Shown: positions 32,229 to 47,122, counted from the stretch's first letter. The stretch is 64,000 nt of DNA from Ecdyonurus torrentis (GCA_949318235.1 OX439137.1:5378641-5442640), one strand, 5' to 3'. The notes: generated from the sequence alone by a model not told the origin. Made by a program: numbers and translations.

Positions 32229-32629
32229 AGCCTTTGTCAACTTACTTTTTTATCATTTAGAATACTAGATTGATAATTACCATACCTTTTATTTACCTTA
32301 TTATCCATGATATAGACACACCACCACGTTGATTTTGTATTTATTTTCATTTTGACTGTTATATCACGTATCTGACGTCACAATGTACCACCGCCAATCA
32401 CAGTCACCGCTCTGGTCACGTGATTAATTTAAGCCCCCCCCCCCTCCCTCAAGTTCTTTACCCCTATCACGGCCCCATCGGTAAATTGTGACGTCAGATA
32501 TACGTGATATAACAGTCAAAATGAAAATAAATACAAAATCAACGTGTTGGTGTCTAATTCATGGATAATAAGGTATGGTAACTATCAATCTAGTATTCTA
32601 TATAATGAAAAAGTAAGTTGACAAGGCCT
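32229..32629 (+). mobile_element. Family C fold-back element
   Basis: TTAA at 32225-32228 and 32630-32633. Ends AGCCTTTGTCAACTTA and complement. TGACGTCA at 32373 and 32489, with GCCAATCAC and TCACGTGA between. Confidence 0.92.
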
Positions 32630-33324
32630 TTAAATAAAAAATTAAATATAGCAGAATAATGCTTTTTATAGTGTATACTTTATTATAGTAAGCTTTTATC
32701 TTTTATATTAAAATATTATGATAATTTCCGATGAAATATAATATTATTAACAATTTATTATTTTGACAATATGGGATGCATTCAACCTTTGTTAACTTTT
32801 TGTAGTGAAATGCACGCACAGAAAAAATAAACTTCGTAATGTATGCTGCATATTAATTATTATAATTACTTTGTATTCAAAAATACAGTATTGTTATTTT
32901 GGAATAACGCAAATAATTAACAAGAACATCTTAGCTCTATTATATGTAGTTATGTAGTATAATCACTATACAATAAAGCATGAATTTGGTTGTAAATGTT
33001 ACTGCATTTAAACTAACATTATTATTCCTCCCCCCCCCCCCCCCTCCACCGTGCAATAATTTAGTTTTCGAGGGCTGAAATGGGTCTGAAAAGTCAATGA
33101 AGCGTCATAGCAAAAATTACACCGTTGATTAGAATACTGGTGAATCCACTCAGCAGCAATAATAGAAATACATATTATGTTGACGTCACGAACCCTTGAA
33201 AAACTCTTTTAGGCTTTATACTCTTACACGCGTACAGAAAAAAAAAAAAAAAAAAAAGGGCGACTAATAAAATCATTATAGACAGGATATAAGTATATTC
33301 TTATATAACTATGTCATAGCTTAA

Positions 33325-33716
33325 GGGGGTAGGTGACCGACTGTTATCTCGCAAACTAGGACGGTTGCGAATAATAATAAATAATACAAAGTAAAGAAGA
33401 AATGTTACTTAAAAATTTAGTTATGTCAAACATGTGAAAACACGATTAAATATTTAAGTTATTACACTTTAAAGATAACATGTAAATGTGGAAATTCAAA
33501 TTTGAGCGGGAAATTTTAGTCAAATTAGAAACTTTTTTACAATTAAAAATATAATTAAAATTTTTTTTGGTATAAAAAAATATATTTTAAATTTACTTTG
33601 TTTTATTTGAAAATTATAGTGTTTGTTTTATTGGAACTAAATCATGTACAAAAAATTATTGGGAAAATATAGTTGTTCTTTTAGCGATTTCCGGTCCAAG
33701 TCGGTCCCCCACCGCC
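33325..33716. mobile_element. Family M TTAA element
   Basis: TTAA at 33321-33324 and 33717-33720. Imperfect inverted ends GGGGGTAGGTGACCGACT and complement of GGCGGTGGGGGACCGACTT. The interior is AT-rich without coding signal. Confidence 0.75.
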
Positions 33717-34810
33717 TTAATTTCTGCAATATTTTTTATACAAGCTTATAATTTATGAAATATATACCATTATAGTTATATAATAGTAATTATGCAACAC
33801 AGCTATGTTTGTTGCACAAATCAATTATAGATAATTATGCTACAACGTAATACAGAACAGCGAAAATTAAATAATTTTTTCACCGTGTACTTTTACCTTA
33901 AAAAGTAGGAATTTTTACTATGAGATTATTCTTCTCTGTGTACACCAATTGTAGAACTAGGAATTTGTATTGGTTTGGAGAAGATTTTGTTATAGTTTAT
34001 AAATGAAGGGTTGTATTATAGTTACAAGAAGGTTCATGTATCTCTGAAATTCAAAGGGTAAGACTTACTTCTATTTTTTTTTATCTAATGGAGTAACAAC
34101 TATATCTATCATACATAGTATATAATTATACAATACATTTAGTAGAACTTTCAGAACCATGCATAGACCATCAGATAAAGTAAAATAATAATAATAAAAG
34201 CAAATAGGAAGACATTTTTCCAAATTTGTGTATGTTGACTCCTGCTCACCGCCGTTTTATTTATTATTTTTTTTTTTGTAGTTCTTTTATTATTTTTTAT
34301 CAAACTGAGATCACATTTGGTTTTCTGTTATAACTTTTATTAATTACAAAATATAAAAAAAAAATGCTTGCTTGCTTTTCATTCTATAATATACTGGTTA
34401 TGTTATTCCTTTTATCGTATTAAATTAAATAAATCTCTTAATTCAAAAACAAGCTATATACATTTTTATCAGTTTTTTTAACTTTAATTGGGATCAAAAA
34501 TTATTTACGTATTTCCCTTTTAATAATTTTACTTTATATATAAATATGTAGACGAGAGAGAGAGAGAGAGAGAATAAAAGCTGATGAAACGGATGATTTA
34601 ATTACATAATATACAAATTAAAAAAAAAAAATCATATAGTATAAAGTCCATGTATTATATACAATGTTTAGTATAGAAATAAATAAAAGGAACATGCACA
34701 TAAAATTATCCAGAGGGCATAATAGCATCCTATTAATTCAGCAGTAAGGTACAAGATATAGAGTACTCAATTACTGTAACGTTAAACCTGCCTGCTCATA
34801 TATATTTATA

Positions 34811-34813
<3 letters not shown>

Positions 34814-34889
<76 letters not shown>
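34814..34889. repeat. (TA)n then (CA)n
   Basis: About 63 bases of TA followed by a short AC run. Confidence 0.97.
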
Positions 34890-35101
34890 TACAGTATGTA
34901 ATGTAAGCTGGTCCTTTCAATAATTAATTATTATACAAAGAGGATTATTATTGTACGTGCTCTAGTAACCTTTTGTAATATAATTTGATGTACTGTACTG
35001 TGTAGAGTACATACAACATATAGGTATAAACCAACAAGGGTCTCTATGACTATAATTTGCATTATTGTTATGTTTATATTTTTACTGTATGCTTCTATTA
35101 A

Positions 35102-35499
35102 AGCCCTCGTCAACTTTTTTTTATCATTTAGAATACTAGATTGATAATTACCATACCTTATTATCCATGAATTAGACACCACCACGTTGATTTTTTATTT
35201 ATTTTCTTTTATTTTCTTTTTGATGGTTATTTCACATATCTGACGTCACAATGTACCGCCGCCAATCACAGTCACCGCTCTGGTCACGTGATAAATTTAA
35301 GCTCCTTCTTCAAGTTTTTACCCCTATCACGACCCCATCGGTACATTGTGACGTCAGATGTGTGAAATAACACAGCTGGTTTAATAAAATGAAAATAAAT
35401 ACCAAATCAACGTGGTAGTGTGTAATTCATGGATAATAAAGTATGGTATAATTATTAATCTAGTACTTAAATGATAAAAAAGTAAGTTGACAAGGGGTT
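35102..35499 (+). mobile_element. Family C fold-back element
   Basis: TTAA at 35098-35101 and 35500-35503. Ends AGCCCTCGTCAACTT and complement. TGACGTCA at 35241 and 35349; GCCAATCAC and TCACGTGA in the centre. Confidence 0.92.
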
Positions 35500-36190
35500 T
35501 TAAAATATTATTGTTAAATATGAATAAATATTTTAATTGTAAGTATTTTAATAATACGTCTTATTTATCTGAAGACTTATTAAGTATTTAAGTTAAAAAA
35601 AGGTGTTAGATTCTCAGGTTTTGAGGTTCTCAAAGCTCAATATTTTCATAGTGTATTTAATTTAATTTAAAATCCAAATAAATTTTAGTAGATTTTGCAC
35701 TTTTTTGCATACAATTTAGTTTTGTTTAGCACATTTAATGTATTGCATATCGAATATGTAAATAGGGCCTTAAATCAATTTTTTTTTTGGTATAATTTGT
35801 AAAAAATAATAATAATAATAAAAAGTTATATCGTTGATTCCAAAATTTATGATTATCTTAAAAGCTTGATATGTATTTTCAACCTATTAAAGTGTTACTC
35901 AATCTAATTTAAAATTACCCAGCAAAAAGTAATTATAAAGGTTTGATTACTCGTTGTATTTTATTTAATGGAATATGCAATTGCTATATAAAAAGCAATA
36001 AATTTTCATGCGCAATAGCATATTTTTTGCACAATGCTATGGTATAGTGTCAAAGCTCGATGTCAACAGACCCTCTCTTCATATTTATTATTATTTAAGA
36101 TGAGCTCGTGATTAGAATAATAACTTTGAAGTGTGAAATGACATACATAAACCACGTATTAGTATTATACGAGAAAACATTTAGATACCA

Positions 36191-36509
36191 TAGGGTGGTT
36201 GCAATCATATGAAAGTCGGCGCGATATATTATGTAAGTACTAAATAACATGGGTCGGTATGGTAAAATGACTCATTCTGCAGTTTAAAAATATGTAAGCA
36301 ATGGTTTTGAGAGGATTGATACTGTTAACAGGCTGAATCATAGATTTTCAAGTATGTGAGAAAAATAATAATAACACAAAAACTAACTAATTTATTCGAA
36401 AGAAAATAGTCGAAATAAACTTTTGTCCTATACGCTGAGCAATTTTATTCATTGCTCTAGTATGGCGTCGAAGTGCATTCAGTATATGACGTCATGGGCA
36501 TACACCCTA
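36191..36509 (+). mobile_element. Family H element
   Basis: Ends TAGGGTGG and CACCCTA. Contains GAAAGTCGGCGCG and GCTGAGCAATTTTATTCATT. TGACGTCA is at 36487, about 20 bases from the right end. Confidence 0.87.
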
Positions 36510-37495
36510 GAGTAGCAATGTAATCTTTAGATTAATTAATTAATGATCAAAGTAACCACTACGTTTTAAAAGTATATGCGTAAATGTTATAAAAAATTAT
36601 AACTAATTAAGATGAAGGAGTTATCCAAGTAATGCGCATAAAACGTGTGTCGAAATATATAGTTGATTTTTTTTATTTATCTGCAAATGTAGACACTAGA
36701 CATGTGTTTTCTCAGTGTACACTACGAAATAAAACTGACAAAGTTTTATTTTTACTATAAATTTGTTTTATAACTTTCAATTTTGTTTGAGAAAAGTATC
36801 ATATTATCTTTTTTCAGTGATAATAATTCACTATAAGGTAAATTCACACTAAACTTATATTATACTGTACACTTATGGCCCTTAAGATATTTTAAACTCA
36901 CATATTATAATGTTGAAATATTTACTTATTCATTGTATTCTATAAGACCTGTTAACACTAAAAAATAATTTACACTATACCATAAATTCAATTACATGGA
37001 AATTCAATAGTTTTTACATTAAATTAATTGCACCACGTAAACAAGATTTAGTAATAATAAACATATATAAAAAAATGTTTCTAGCACAGTACAGTACAGA
37101 CAAAATATTTAGCAAACAAACTGTGAGTTTGTTTTGATTTTACAAAGCGGACGTCTTCTCTGTTTTATCTTTATATATTTCACACATATCAATCAAAGGC
37201 CATAAGGTTTAGCATTTTCTTAACGCGTATGTTAATTATATATATATAACAAATCTTGGAATTTAGAACATAATTAGTCTAATTATAGAAATTTTATATT
37301 CGGATTTGTATATAACGTATAGAGATACAAATGAAAAGAAATACGTAGGAGAAGTTTTTATAACAATGTATTTATTTTTTCTTTTGGGGTTGTGGCTCGT
37401 AACTCTAATAATTAGGTTTTTTTTTTTTAGTGTTTATATATTTTAAAGTAAATGGTATAATGCTCTTAAAACTTTAGTCGAGTAGTCAAGTCACA

Positions 37496-37497
<2 letters not shown>

Positions 37498-37568
<71 letters not shown>
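37498..37568. repeat. (TA)n microsatellite
   Basis: Uninterrupted TA run. Confidence 0.97.
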
Positions 37569-37570
<2 letters not shown>

Positions 37571-37776
37571 GAATTTAAGTAACTAGTATAATAGCTATTA
37601 ATGATTTGCCTTAGAAAATTTTGTTCATTTGAAAAATAAAGTGATCAGTGATCACTATAATCAAATTCATTTTTCCACTGAACAAATGATTTATTACAAT
37701 TTTACTATTATAGCTCTGCAACATTGATCAATTTTCTGATTACGTCGTTAGTACTTTGTGATTTGAAATTATAAAT

Positions 37777-37900
<124 letters not shown>

Positions 37901-37969
37901 GTATATACCTAAAATTTAAATAAACTGCGTAAATATCTTCTTTGTGAAAGTTAGAGCGAGATAGGGCAG

Positions 37970-38080
<111 letters not shown>

Positions 38081-38655
38081 AAGAAGTATAATTAACAATA
38101 AAGTCAACAAATCAGAATATAAACACACTCTATCACAAAGAAAAAATCCACCGTTTGAAATGCAAATAAAATAAAGTATTTTACAGAGAAAGTTGACAAA
38201 ATTAAACTTCACTACCAGAAAGACTTTTTTATTTTCTAACTCCCGAGTTTATAACATCCAAAATGTCATGTGCACACAGTAAACATTTCAAAACTGAAAA
38301 TCAAATAAATTTATATTAAGTCTTTTAAAAAAATGTAATTGAAAGTTTACATGTTTAGTTTTTAGGAGATGTCGAGAAAAGGTATATACAATCATATGCA
38401 GAAGTTTTCGTGTATATACAATAAGGAAATTAGCTTCAAGTTAATTGTCATTTTTCTAACTTCTGTATAAATTTTTGTCAACGAAGTTCCCTTTACTGCT
38501 CTCACCAGAGATAAAATTCATTATTTACAACCAATAACAAAGAAATAAATATAGAAGTTGATTAATATTTAATTTCCTTCATCTCAATAAGTCTGTTGTT
38601 ATTGAAAATGATAAATTAATTAGACACAATATATTTCCTCATGAAAGAAATAATT

Positions 38656-38659
<4 letters not shown>

Positions 38660-38740
<81 letters not shown>
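38660..38740. repeat. (CT)n microsatellite
   Basis: About 81 bases of CT; inverted relative to the 37974 tract. Confidence 0.98.
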
Positions 38741-38741
<1 letters not shown>

Positions 38742-39597
38742 GATTTTGATTTTGATTTTGTTGTTTATTTTACATTGTGAGGGAATTTAAGAATTATTAA
38801 TAGAGAAAAAAGTAAACCCTAATTAAGAATTGCATGCATTGAAAAATTTACTATATATAGTAACTTTTTACCCTACCAAAATTGCCAGAGTTTAGTAACT
38901 TTTTCTTACCAATATTTTGGTAACTTTAAGCTACTATAATGAGGAGGCAACTTTAGAAGGGTAAAACTTACAACATTCTGGTAACTTTTGAAGCAAAATA
39001 TTTTGCGGTGACATGCATAGCTACTCTCATAAAACCCTAAAAATAAAAAAATAAATCTTACGGCATTAAAAAAAAAAAAAAAAAAAAAAAAATCAACATT
39101 GCATGATCGTTGAAAATTTTTGTGAGACAAATTTTTAAACCCTCTGAATAAGTTTTTATATATTATATAGAATTTAAATTTAACGCACACACATTTCTGA
39201 TAAAATAATTACATTAAATTTTACTTTTCAAAATCTTGAACTTCATTTGCAACGTTATTCTTAACACTCAAATTTAGCACTCTGAAATTTGATGGTAAAA
39301 TATGTTTTCACAAATCGTGTACATGCACAGCATTCAAATTCTTATTTAATGCTGATTGTAAATTAGTTCCTATGGTGATTTGGCTAAAAACTGTAAAAAG
39401 CAAAAATATTATACAGTTATTACGTATAGTAATTATTATATGCAACAAACTTCATATGAGTTAAACATTTCATACGTTTCCACGCCAAAATTTAGATCAT
39501 GAATATTTGTATTTTTATTGCCATTAATCGTCATGTTCATTTCAATATTCTTTTTCCCTTATCTGATGATTGTGGGTCCTAAAATTTGTCAACTTTA

Positions 39598-39629
<32 letters not shown>

Positions 39630-40125
39630 CAAATGTCAGAAAAAAAAACAGGGAGCAACTAATGACTTTTACAGATACGAGCTTTTTATATAATAATATA
39701 GCCCTTAAGAAAAACATCCTTTTAAAACTCATTCAAATTCTCTATACGAATATTTTATTATATTAACTTCAAAAGCAAGAGAACATTTTTATTGTGTGTG
39801 TTACACGGTTTAAAAAGTTTCTTTTGTTGTTTTTCTCTTCTTTGCATGGTACTGTATCTGTGAGTAGAAATTTTTTTAGCCCCGAGAGAGAATAAGGGTC
39901 ATTTTATTGAACAAAGATTTTAAAATTAAAAATGTCAAAAACATATATTATACGGTAGCGAGGATACTGAAAGTTAGAAATAAAAGTTAAATTTTGTATA
40001 TATAGCAAAAAGAAAGAAAAAAGGAGAAAAAAAAAAAAAAAAAAAAAAAAGCTTTGAAATGAAATAAGGAGAAAAGGGTTGTTACAGTTAGCTCTTGCTG
40101 TATAATTTGATAACACAATTAAAAA

Positions 40126-40258
<133 letters not shown>

Positions 40259-40617
40259 TACACCCTGATACACATATATAAAGAAAAGTAAAATTAATTG
40301 TATTCAATGCACACAGAAAGTAAAGAGACTGAAAATAAGTTAACTATGTTGACTCAACTGTGTTGTATAGTACGTATGTATAAAAATTGTTACTTTTCAT
40401 GACAGCTAAAAGACATGAAAAGCTCTTTTGCATTGTCATTTTGTTGTATACAAAACACTATAGCATATTATAATTGTATTCTACTACCGTATACTAGTGC
40501 AGTGTAATTCATATTAAGCAATATATTAATTATAGTCTTGATATATTATAATACATCTTACTATGAGCTGCATAGACCACAAAAGGCAAAAAAAAAAAAA
40601 AAAAAAAAAAGTATCAC

Positions 40618-41196
40618 CGTGTTTGTACAGTTGAATACAAATAAAAGGCTACAATTTAAACTTTTTCCTCGTTTTCGCGCCTCAAACTTTATGTTGAAAC
40701 AATATTTTTACGTTACATTCACGTTCTTTCTATAAATTTATATAAAACTCAATAGCAAGGTTATACCTCTCACGCTCAGGTGATAACGTTTTTAATCACC
40801 TTAGAATGAGTGGCAACCTCTAGTGATTTTTATATAAAGTTTTTTAGAAAGAACGTGGTAGAAATATCGTTTCAACACAAGGTCCATATAATAAAGAGGT
40901 TGAGCGCAGCACAAAACTCGCGCATTCGATTTCATTTTACGATGGATTGTATGCTTGGTTCTAAGTCAATATGATTCCGTTCACCAGTTACGTCACTGAT
41001 AAGGTGAACAAAAATTCAAGTGGTGATATGACGTGTTTGGTGAATTCCTTTAAGCTGCGCGACCTTAGCCAAACCTTTTCCCGGAGCATCTAACCTCTTA
41101 TATATGGACCTTGGTTTCAACATTAAGTTTAAGGCGTGCAAATAAAGAACAAGTTTGAATTGTAACCTTTTATTTGTCTTCAACTGTACATGGTAA
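40618..41196. mobile_element. Complex inverted-repeat element
   Basis: The outer arms (GTTTGTACAGTTGAATACAA and its near complement at the right end) extend about 90 bases. A second inverted pair lies inside: GTTTCAACACAAGGTCCATA near 40867 with its complement near 41100. No TTAA or other clear target duplication and no gene. Confidence 0.7.
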
Positions 41197-41847
41197 TAAT
41201 GCATATAATCGCCTTACAACAAGAATTGTACTCTTCGTATTACTGTTTCCACAATTTGTATTTTTACTATTCATTTTATGAAGTATTATCATATTAAAAA
41301 TATATATTTATTTATACTATCGTATGTCATATAATATAGAAGTATACACAAAAATTGTGCAATATACAATTATACAATTATACAATACACATAAAATATA
41401 CAATTTTATCATTTAAAAACAGAGTTTGTCGCATAAGAATAACATTGAAAATTTAGCAAGAGGTATTGAATCCGTGATAAAAATCGCCTATATACAAAAA
41501 TATTTTTGTGTACGATAATTATTTTTAAAAATATTAAAATATTGCATTATATAAATCAATGTTCAATACAACCTTTATTTTTAATCTGTATATTAGCTCT
41601 CTTTTAATTTTTTTTTATTTCATTTAATCGCGTGATTCCAGGTATTATATATATTTTTTAATTGAAACATAAGCTTTTTGGCTGCACTTTATCCAGTGAA
41701 ATTAACATCGTAAAAATCTACACATATTAAAAATCTAGGATGCAATACTCTGGAAACAACATAAGGGGAAAAAAAAACTATATAAGCAGTAGATTGCATG
41801 ATACAGTTGCCGTGGTATTAAATGAAGTGTTACTTGGCTTATAGAGT

Positions 41848-41849
<2 letters not shown>

Positions 41850-41926
<77 letters not shown>

Positions 41927-42048
41927 GTGTAATAACTTGTAGCTTAGTGGTAGTGGACCTGTTGCAAAATTGGAACCTTGCCAAGAATGATTTTGCTACA
42001 TGCAATTCTTTTTCTACTATACAGTATATTATAGCCCTCCACCTGTTG

Positions 42049-42124
<76 letters not shown>
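41850..42124. repeat. (GA)n and (CT)n in inverted arrangement
   Basis: (GA)n at 41850-41922 faces (CT)n at 42054-42124 across about 130 bases, so the two arms of about 70 bases can pair as a hairpin. Confidence 0.95.
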
Positions 42125-42127
<3 letters not shown>

Positions 42128-42869
42128 CCTAATTATGCTCTGCCATCCAATATATTTAGAAAAAATAAATATATTTAAACATTTTGTCATATTTATTTTA
42201 AAACGCAATTAAAAAGAAACTTAATGGAACCGAATAGTTCATATATTATAGTAAAATATATATTTTCATCATTGATTTCTAATTCTTATTTTTTAGGAAA
42301 AAAAATTATATCTAGCAAACATAAAAAAAAATTAAATCATTTTTTTATTGAAACTTTATTTTTTTATTAAAAAAATAAGGTTTCAATAAAAAAACGATAA
42401 ATAAAAACAATTTAAAAAAAAAACGTAGATAAAATAAGTTATTGATTTTACGGGAATAAACTTATTCTCTCCTACTTCTTTAAATTAGGATAAGCATCAA
42501 TAAACCTTAATAATAACTTTATATGGAGAAATCCTAACGTTGAAGTGACATTTCTCAAATTTATAATTTTATGCTATTTTTACCTAATGTCATTGAATTC
42601 TTGTATTATTTGTGGTCATGTATTTTTGAACAGAAATTCAACTCTTTTGAAAGAAAATTTTAATCCTTCCCCTCTTCAATTTCCTTGTCAATGGCTATGT
42701 GGTTATTCTTACATAACTTTTAATTACTTTTAAAACTTTAGTAATATTTATGATTTTTGAAGGTTTAATTACAGATATAGGTATACAGGAAAAACCTTTC
42801 CATTAATGTTTTAGTTAAAAATTATGTCACAAAACAATACAAACGAATATGGCGTGACGCCAAAATCGT

Positions 42870-43290
42870 AGCTACACTTTAAGTTAGCCTAATCGGTGGC
42901 GACAAAATACTTCAGTTGTTTATAGTTTGATTGTTGTAGTGGAAACTTGAACTGCATAAGGAAAGTTTTGTTTGAGGGCAAAATATAAGGTCTTCTACAT
43001 CTAGTCAAGTGCATTAACTTGTGTCGCACAGGCTCCTGTTAAATATTCCCTTTAAAAAAAGTGCATAAATAAATAAATAATTGTCTTTATTAAAAAAAAA
43101 ATACTTTTTTTTTTTTGCATCTTTCAGCCTGCTTTTTTACGGCACGGCAGGGTTGTTTTTAGGATGCACCCTGATTTCCGTCTTTAAGTTAAAGTTACGA
43201 GGTAATGAGGGCGGTTGTGGTGGTAGTTTTGGGGGATAAGTGTTAAAATAAAAATCGTAGGAGGAGCCCGAACTGAACTTGACGTGTAAC
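42870..43290 (+). repeat. Diverged dispersed repeat J (matches 10670-10790 and 11775-11990)
   Basis: The first half resembles 10670-10790 (GATTGTTG, TTGAACT, GTTTG). The second half matches 11775-11990 in inverted orientation (CAGGCTCCT, CGGCACGGCAGGG, AGGATGCACCCTGATTT, GTGGTGGTAGT). Likely an old transposon whose parts also lie in introns 3 and 4 of the zinc-finger gene. Confidence 0.5.
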
Positions 43291-43395
43291 CTCGTGGTAA
43301 AGAGTTTTTTTTTGTCATGCGTCTGTATATCTTACATGTTCTTTTCATAGAGCTCATAGTTGCATAACAAAAAACTCTACTTCGAGATTACTTAA

Positions 43396-43738
43396 AGGAA
43401 TAGACCAGAGAAAAACATAAGCATTTATATCACAAAACACTTGATGGGACTTACATAAATAACTTTAGTTTGTCTCAAAACCCAACTGTAGCTCCGTAGC
43501 AGTGATCAGAAATTTCGATTTATGCAATCCGCACAACATTTTTCATACTAATTTTTGCATGTTTCTGACGTCATAAATGATAAACATGAATATTCACACA
43601 AATTGCATACTTTACAGTATTTTCACGCTCTCTCGTGGGGCTACATTAACATTTTGGTAAAAATTGTCAACAGTTTTGAAGATCCCATTTCATGTTTATT
43701 CATTAAAAAGCACATGTTGTTTTATGTGGTCTATGGCT
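43396..43738 (-). mobile_element. Family B TTAA element
   Basis: TTAA flanks at 43392-43395 and 43739-43742. Starts AGGAATAGACCAGAG, ends TGGTCTATGGCT. TGACGTCA is at 43566. Orientation is opposite to the 30129, 51061 and 57233 copies. Confidence 0.92.
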
Positions 43739-44155
43739 TTAAGTGGAAGAACTTTATATAACATGAAAGCACAGGAGCCTGAATATAGATTTTTAATTTG
43801 TTTATGCTAAAAAATATTCCAACTTTGAAGAATTATTTATTTATTTTTATATATATTTCCATACTACAGTATTATAATATACTATTTTATATAAAAATTG
43901 AAAAATAAAAGTTCAGCAAAAAGCATCAAAAACTCATTACTATTAATAAACTTCAAGACGATGAGAATCAGAGAAAACTTTTATGTAAAATTGTATTTTT
44001 CTTATAATTCTGTTTTATTTTTACATTCGTAAATTACGTTTATATATAAATGTATTACAAAGAAAGCAATTTATATTTTTGAAATTTTATATAAAGTTTT
44101 TTGTATAGCAATGATGTTTTAACGAGATAAAGTTTTGCAAGAAATTACTCTTGTT

Positions 44156-44259
<104 letters not shown>

Positions 44260-44477
44260 CGTCATCGTGCCGTGAAAAATGAACAAAGTAACATTGGTTT
44301 TGTGAACGTAAAATGTATCGGACAGCAATGAGACTTAATATCGTTGCTAAATTGCCGTTGTTACGTCGTGCAAATGGTACAATATTATATTATGAGACTG
44401 TCATATGAACGGCAGATTTTTCATTTCATTTTTGTTCAATAAGCTTGTTCGTAAATATATGTTACCTTATTGTCTCA

Positions 44478-44510
<33 letters not shown>

Positions 44511-45112
44511 GCACAATCCCATTAATGCAATTAAAAAGCATTAGACAAATTCCATCTCTCCGTGTTCTGAAGCACAAAAAGAGCGAGAAAGAGAGAGAGA
44601 GAAGATTTGCGAAAAAGCCAATTGGATAAGACGAGAAAGCAAAATATTATCGTGTGGTGGTGAATTTTTTTTAGAGCTGGTGGAAAACGTAAAAATCGTA
44701 CGTAAAAAATATTATTAATAATAAAAGAATAAAGAACTGAAAAACACCGATATTATGTTTGTATATTTTGTTGTTGGGCGTCTTGTGTTTTATATGTATA
44801 ATGTAAAATTAAGTTCAGTTTGCGAGTAGCTTTCCTTATTTAGTTGTGAAATATACTTGACTGTACGTACAGCAACGTTTGGCCTACATACAGTATAGTT
44901 ATAATTTGTCAGTCTTATAATTCTTCTTTTCAAAACGCGAATTAAATAATAGGACATTGAGAATATCTTGCTTTTTTTTTATGGATAATTACCTTTAAGG
45001 CTTCGTAAATTATTCACTTACATAAACAGACAAAATTAAAATATGTATAATAATTAATTATGCTAGCTAATTTTCCACAACATTATCATAACCACATAAC
45101 ACATAATGACAT

Positions 45113-45392
45113 CACTCAAAAAAAAAATGCATTACTTTAGTTACGAATCCTTATTTATTTATACACTTTTAAGTTATTATGTGCAGCTACAATAATGCAT
45201 TTTAGCAAATTATTAAAAATAGCTAATTTAAGTGGTTTTAAATTTGTTTAAGCTATTTTAAGTTAAAATAGCTATATTGTTAATAATTTGACAAAAAGCG
45301 CATTATTTTATAGCTGCTTATAATAACTTAAAAGTGGTTATCTTGAATAAGTAAGGATTCGTAACTAAAGTAATGCACCAATTGTTAGAGTG
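45113..45392. mobile_element. Family K fold-back element, short form
   Basis: Ends CACTCAAAA and GAGTG enclose inverted blocks TGCATTACTTTAGTTACGAA. The 280 bases are close to a full-length palindrome. Target duplication is unclear (possibly 2 bp). Confidence 0.82.
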
Positions 45393-45482
45393 ATGCTATA
45401 TATTTTTCGAAAAGAGATTGTGCCGCCGAGCTCGTAACAGTTTAGATGTTCTAGTCCTTAATTTTATTTGTTAAACCATTAA

Positions 45483-45873
45483 TGCCCTTGTCAACTTACT
45501 TTTTTTTTATAATTTAGAATACTAGATTGATAATTACCATACTTTATTATCCATGAGTTAGACACCAACACGTTGATTTTGTATATTTATTATCATTTTA
45601 ATGGTTATTTCACGCATATGACACCACAATATACCGATGGGGCCGTAATAGGGGTAAAGAATTTGAGGGAGGGGCTAAATTTTATTACGTGACCAGAGCG
45701 GTGACTGTGATTGGCGGTGATACATTGTGACGTCAGATGCGTGAAATAACCGTCAAAATAAATAAAAAATAAATACAAAATCAATGTGGTGGTGTCTGTT
45801 TCATGGATAATAAGGTATGTTAATTATCAATCTATTATTCTAAATGATAAAAAAAGTAAAGTTGAAAAGAGTT
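45483..45873 (-). mobile_element. Family C fold-back element, inverted and diverged
   Basis: TTAA at 45479-45482 and 45874-45877. The central non-palindromic part is reversed relative to the other three copies. One TGACGTCA (45728) is intact; the other arm has decayed. The E-box is reduced to TACGTGA. Confidence 0.88.
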
Positions 45874-47001
45874 TTAAAATTTATGCTCAAATGTACATAG
45901 TATAAATTACGTTTTTCTACCGTATACATTTTGCTTTACTTTACAGCCACAGTAACTTGAACATTTTGTAAGTCACAATGACGATGTATAGAAAGTTTGT
46001 TATTTTTATAGAAGACATTTAAATGAATGTACGATGTCACGTGAAATAAAAATCAAGACAGATAAAGAAAAACAACAAGATTTAAGTATATAACATCTAC
46101 AACACACAATGTTTGTTTTATAAATTCATAGCATTTTTCAATAGTACTATTTTTACATTTTTTTTTTTTTTTTTTTTAATTATATTACAATTTTGTGACT
46201 CCTATAATTCATGACTAACATTTTTCATTGTTACAAACGTAGTGATCTATAATTGCTAATGCAATGATAATCTTATTAAAAAAATGAAGTACAACAAAAT
46301 TGAAATCTGGTGAAAGAAATACAAGTTGCGAATTGAGAAAGATATATATTTAAGTGTAAAATTGTAAAATTTATTACTGACAATGCTTTTTTAAATCTTT
46401 TTTCCATAGAAGCACTTTTTAATTTTATTCATTCATCAATTGACACAAATACCTGAAAAATGGAAAAATACTGATTTTTTTTTTTTTTTTTTTTTTTTTT
46501 TCATAAACTGATATTTTTTCCTTATTCGTTTATTTTTTTTAACATCCATGTGACAAGTAAATTTTTGTTTTCTAAAGTTCAACCTATTAATCACTCACTT
46601 TCGATCAATATTTAAAAAAAAAATATTCACACTAAAATTTTAAAGTTATTCTAATGTGAAAAATGCCCAAAGTGATTAAATCGAATTGTTTAATAAAGAC
46701 GTCATTTTCTCCTTGTCAATAAATGAATATTATTATTTTATCTTTCTATTTAAAACTTTAGGTCTTGAGAAATAAATAATAAATTTATTAATTACATGTC
46801 TTTAAATTTCCAGTTATCAGAACTTTTATTTAGCTTCATATACCAGAAATGTTTGACAACTAAAATATTCAATTTTGTAGAATTCTGCGATAAAAAAAGT
46901 ACCCAGTGTAGTCTTGTAGAAATGACATGGATATACCGAAATTCACACTATTGATAAAAGGGGGAGATTTTTATATTTTATGTGTCAAATATTTGAACAT
47001 T

Positions 47002-47122
<121 letters not shown>

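Larger units (their letters stand above)
32634..37497. other. AT-rich DNA with MITEs only
   Basis: Outside the family M, C and H elements and the microsatellites I see no exon. A lone TGACGTCA is at 33181. The first (GA)n of the window is a short one at 34556-34573. Confidence 0.55.
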
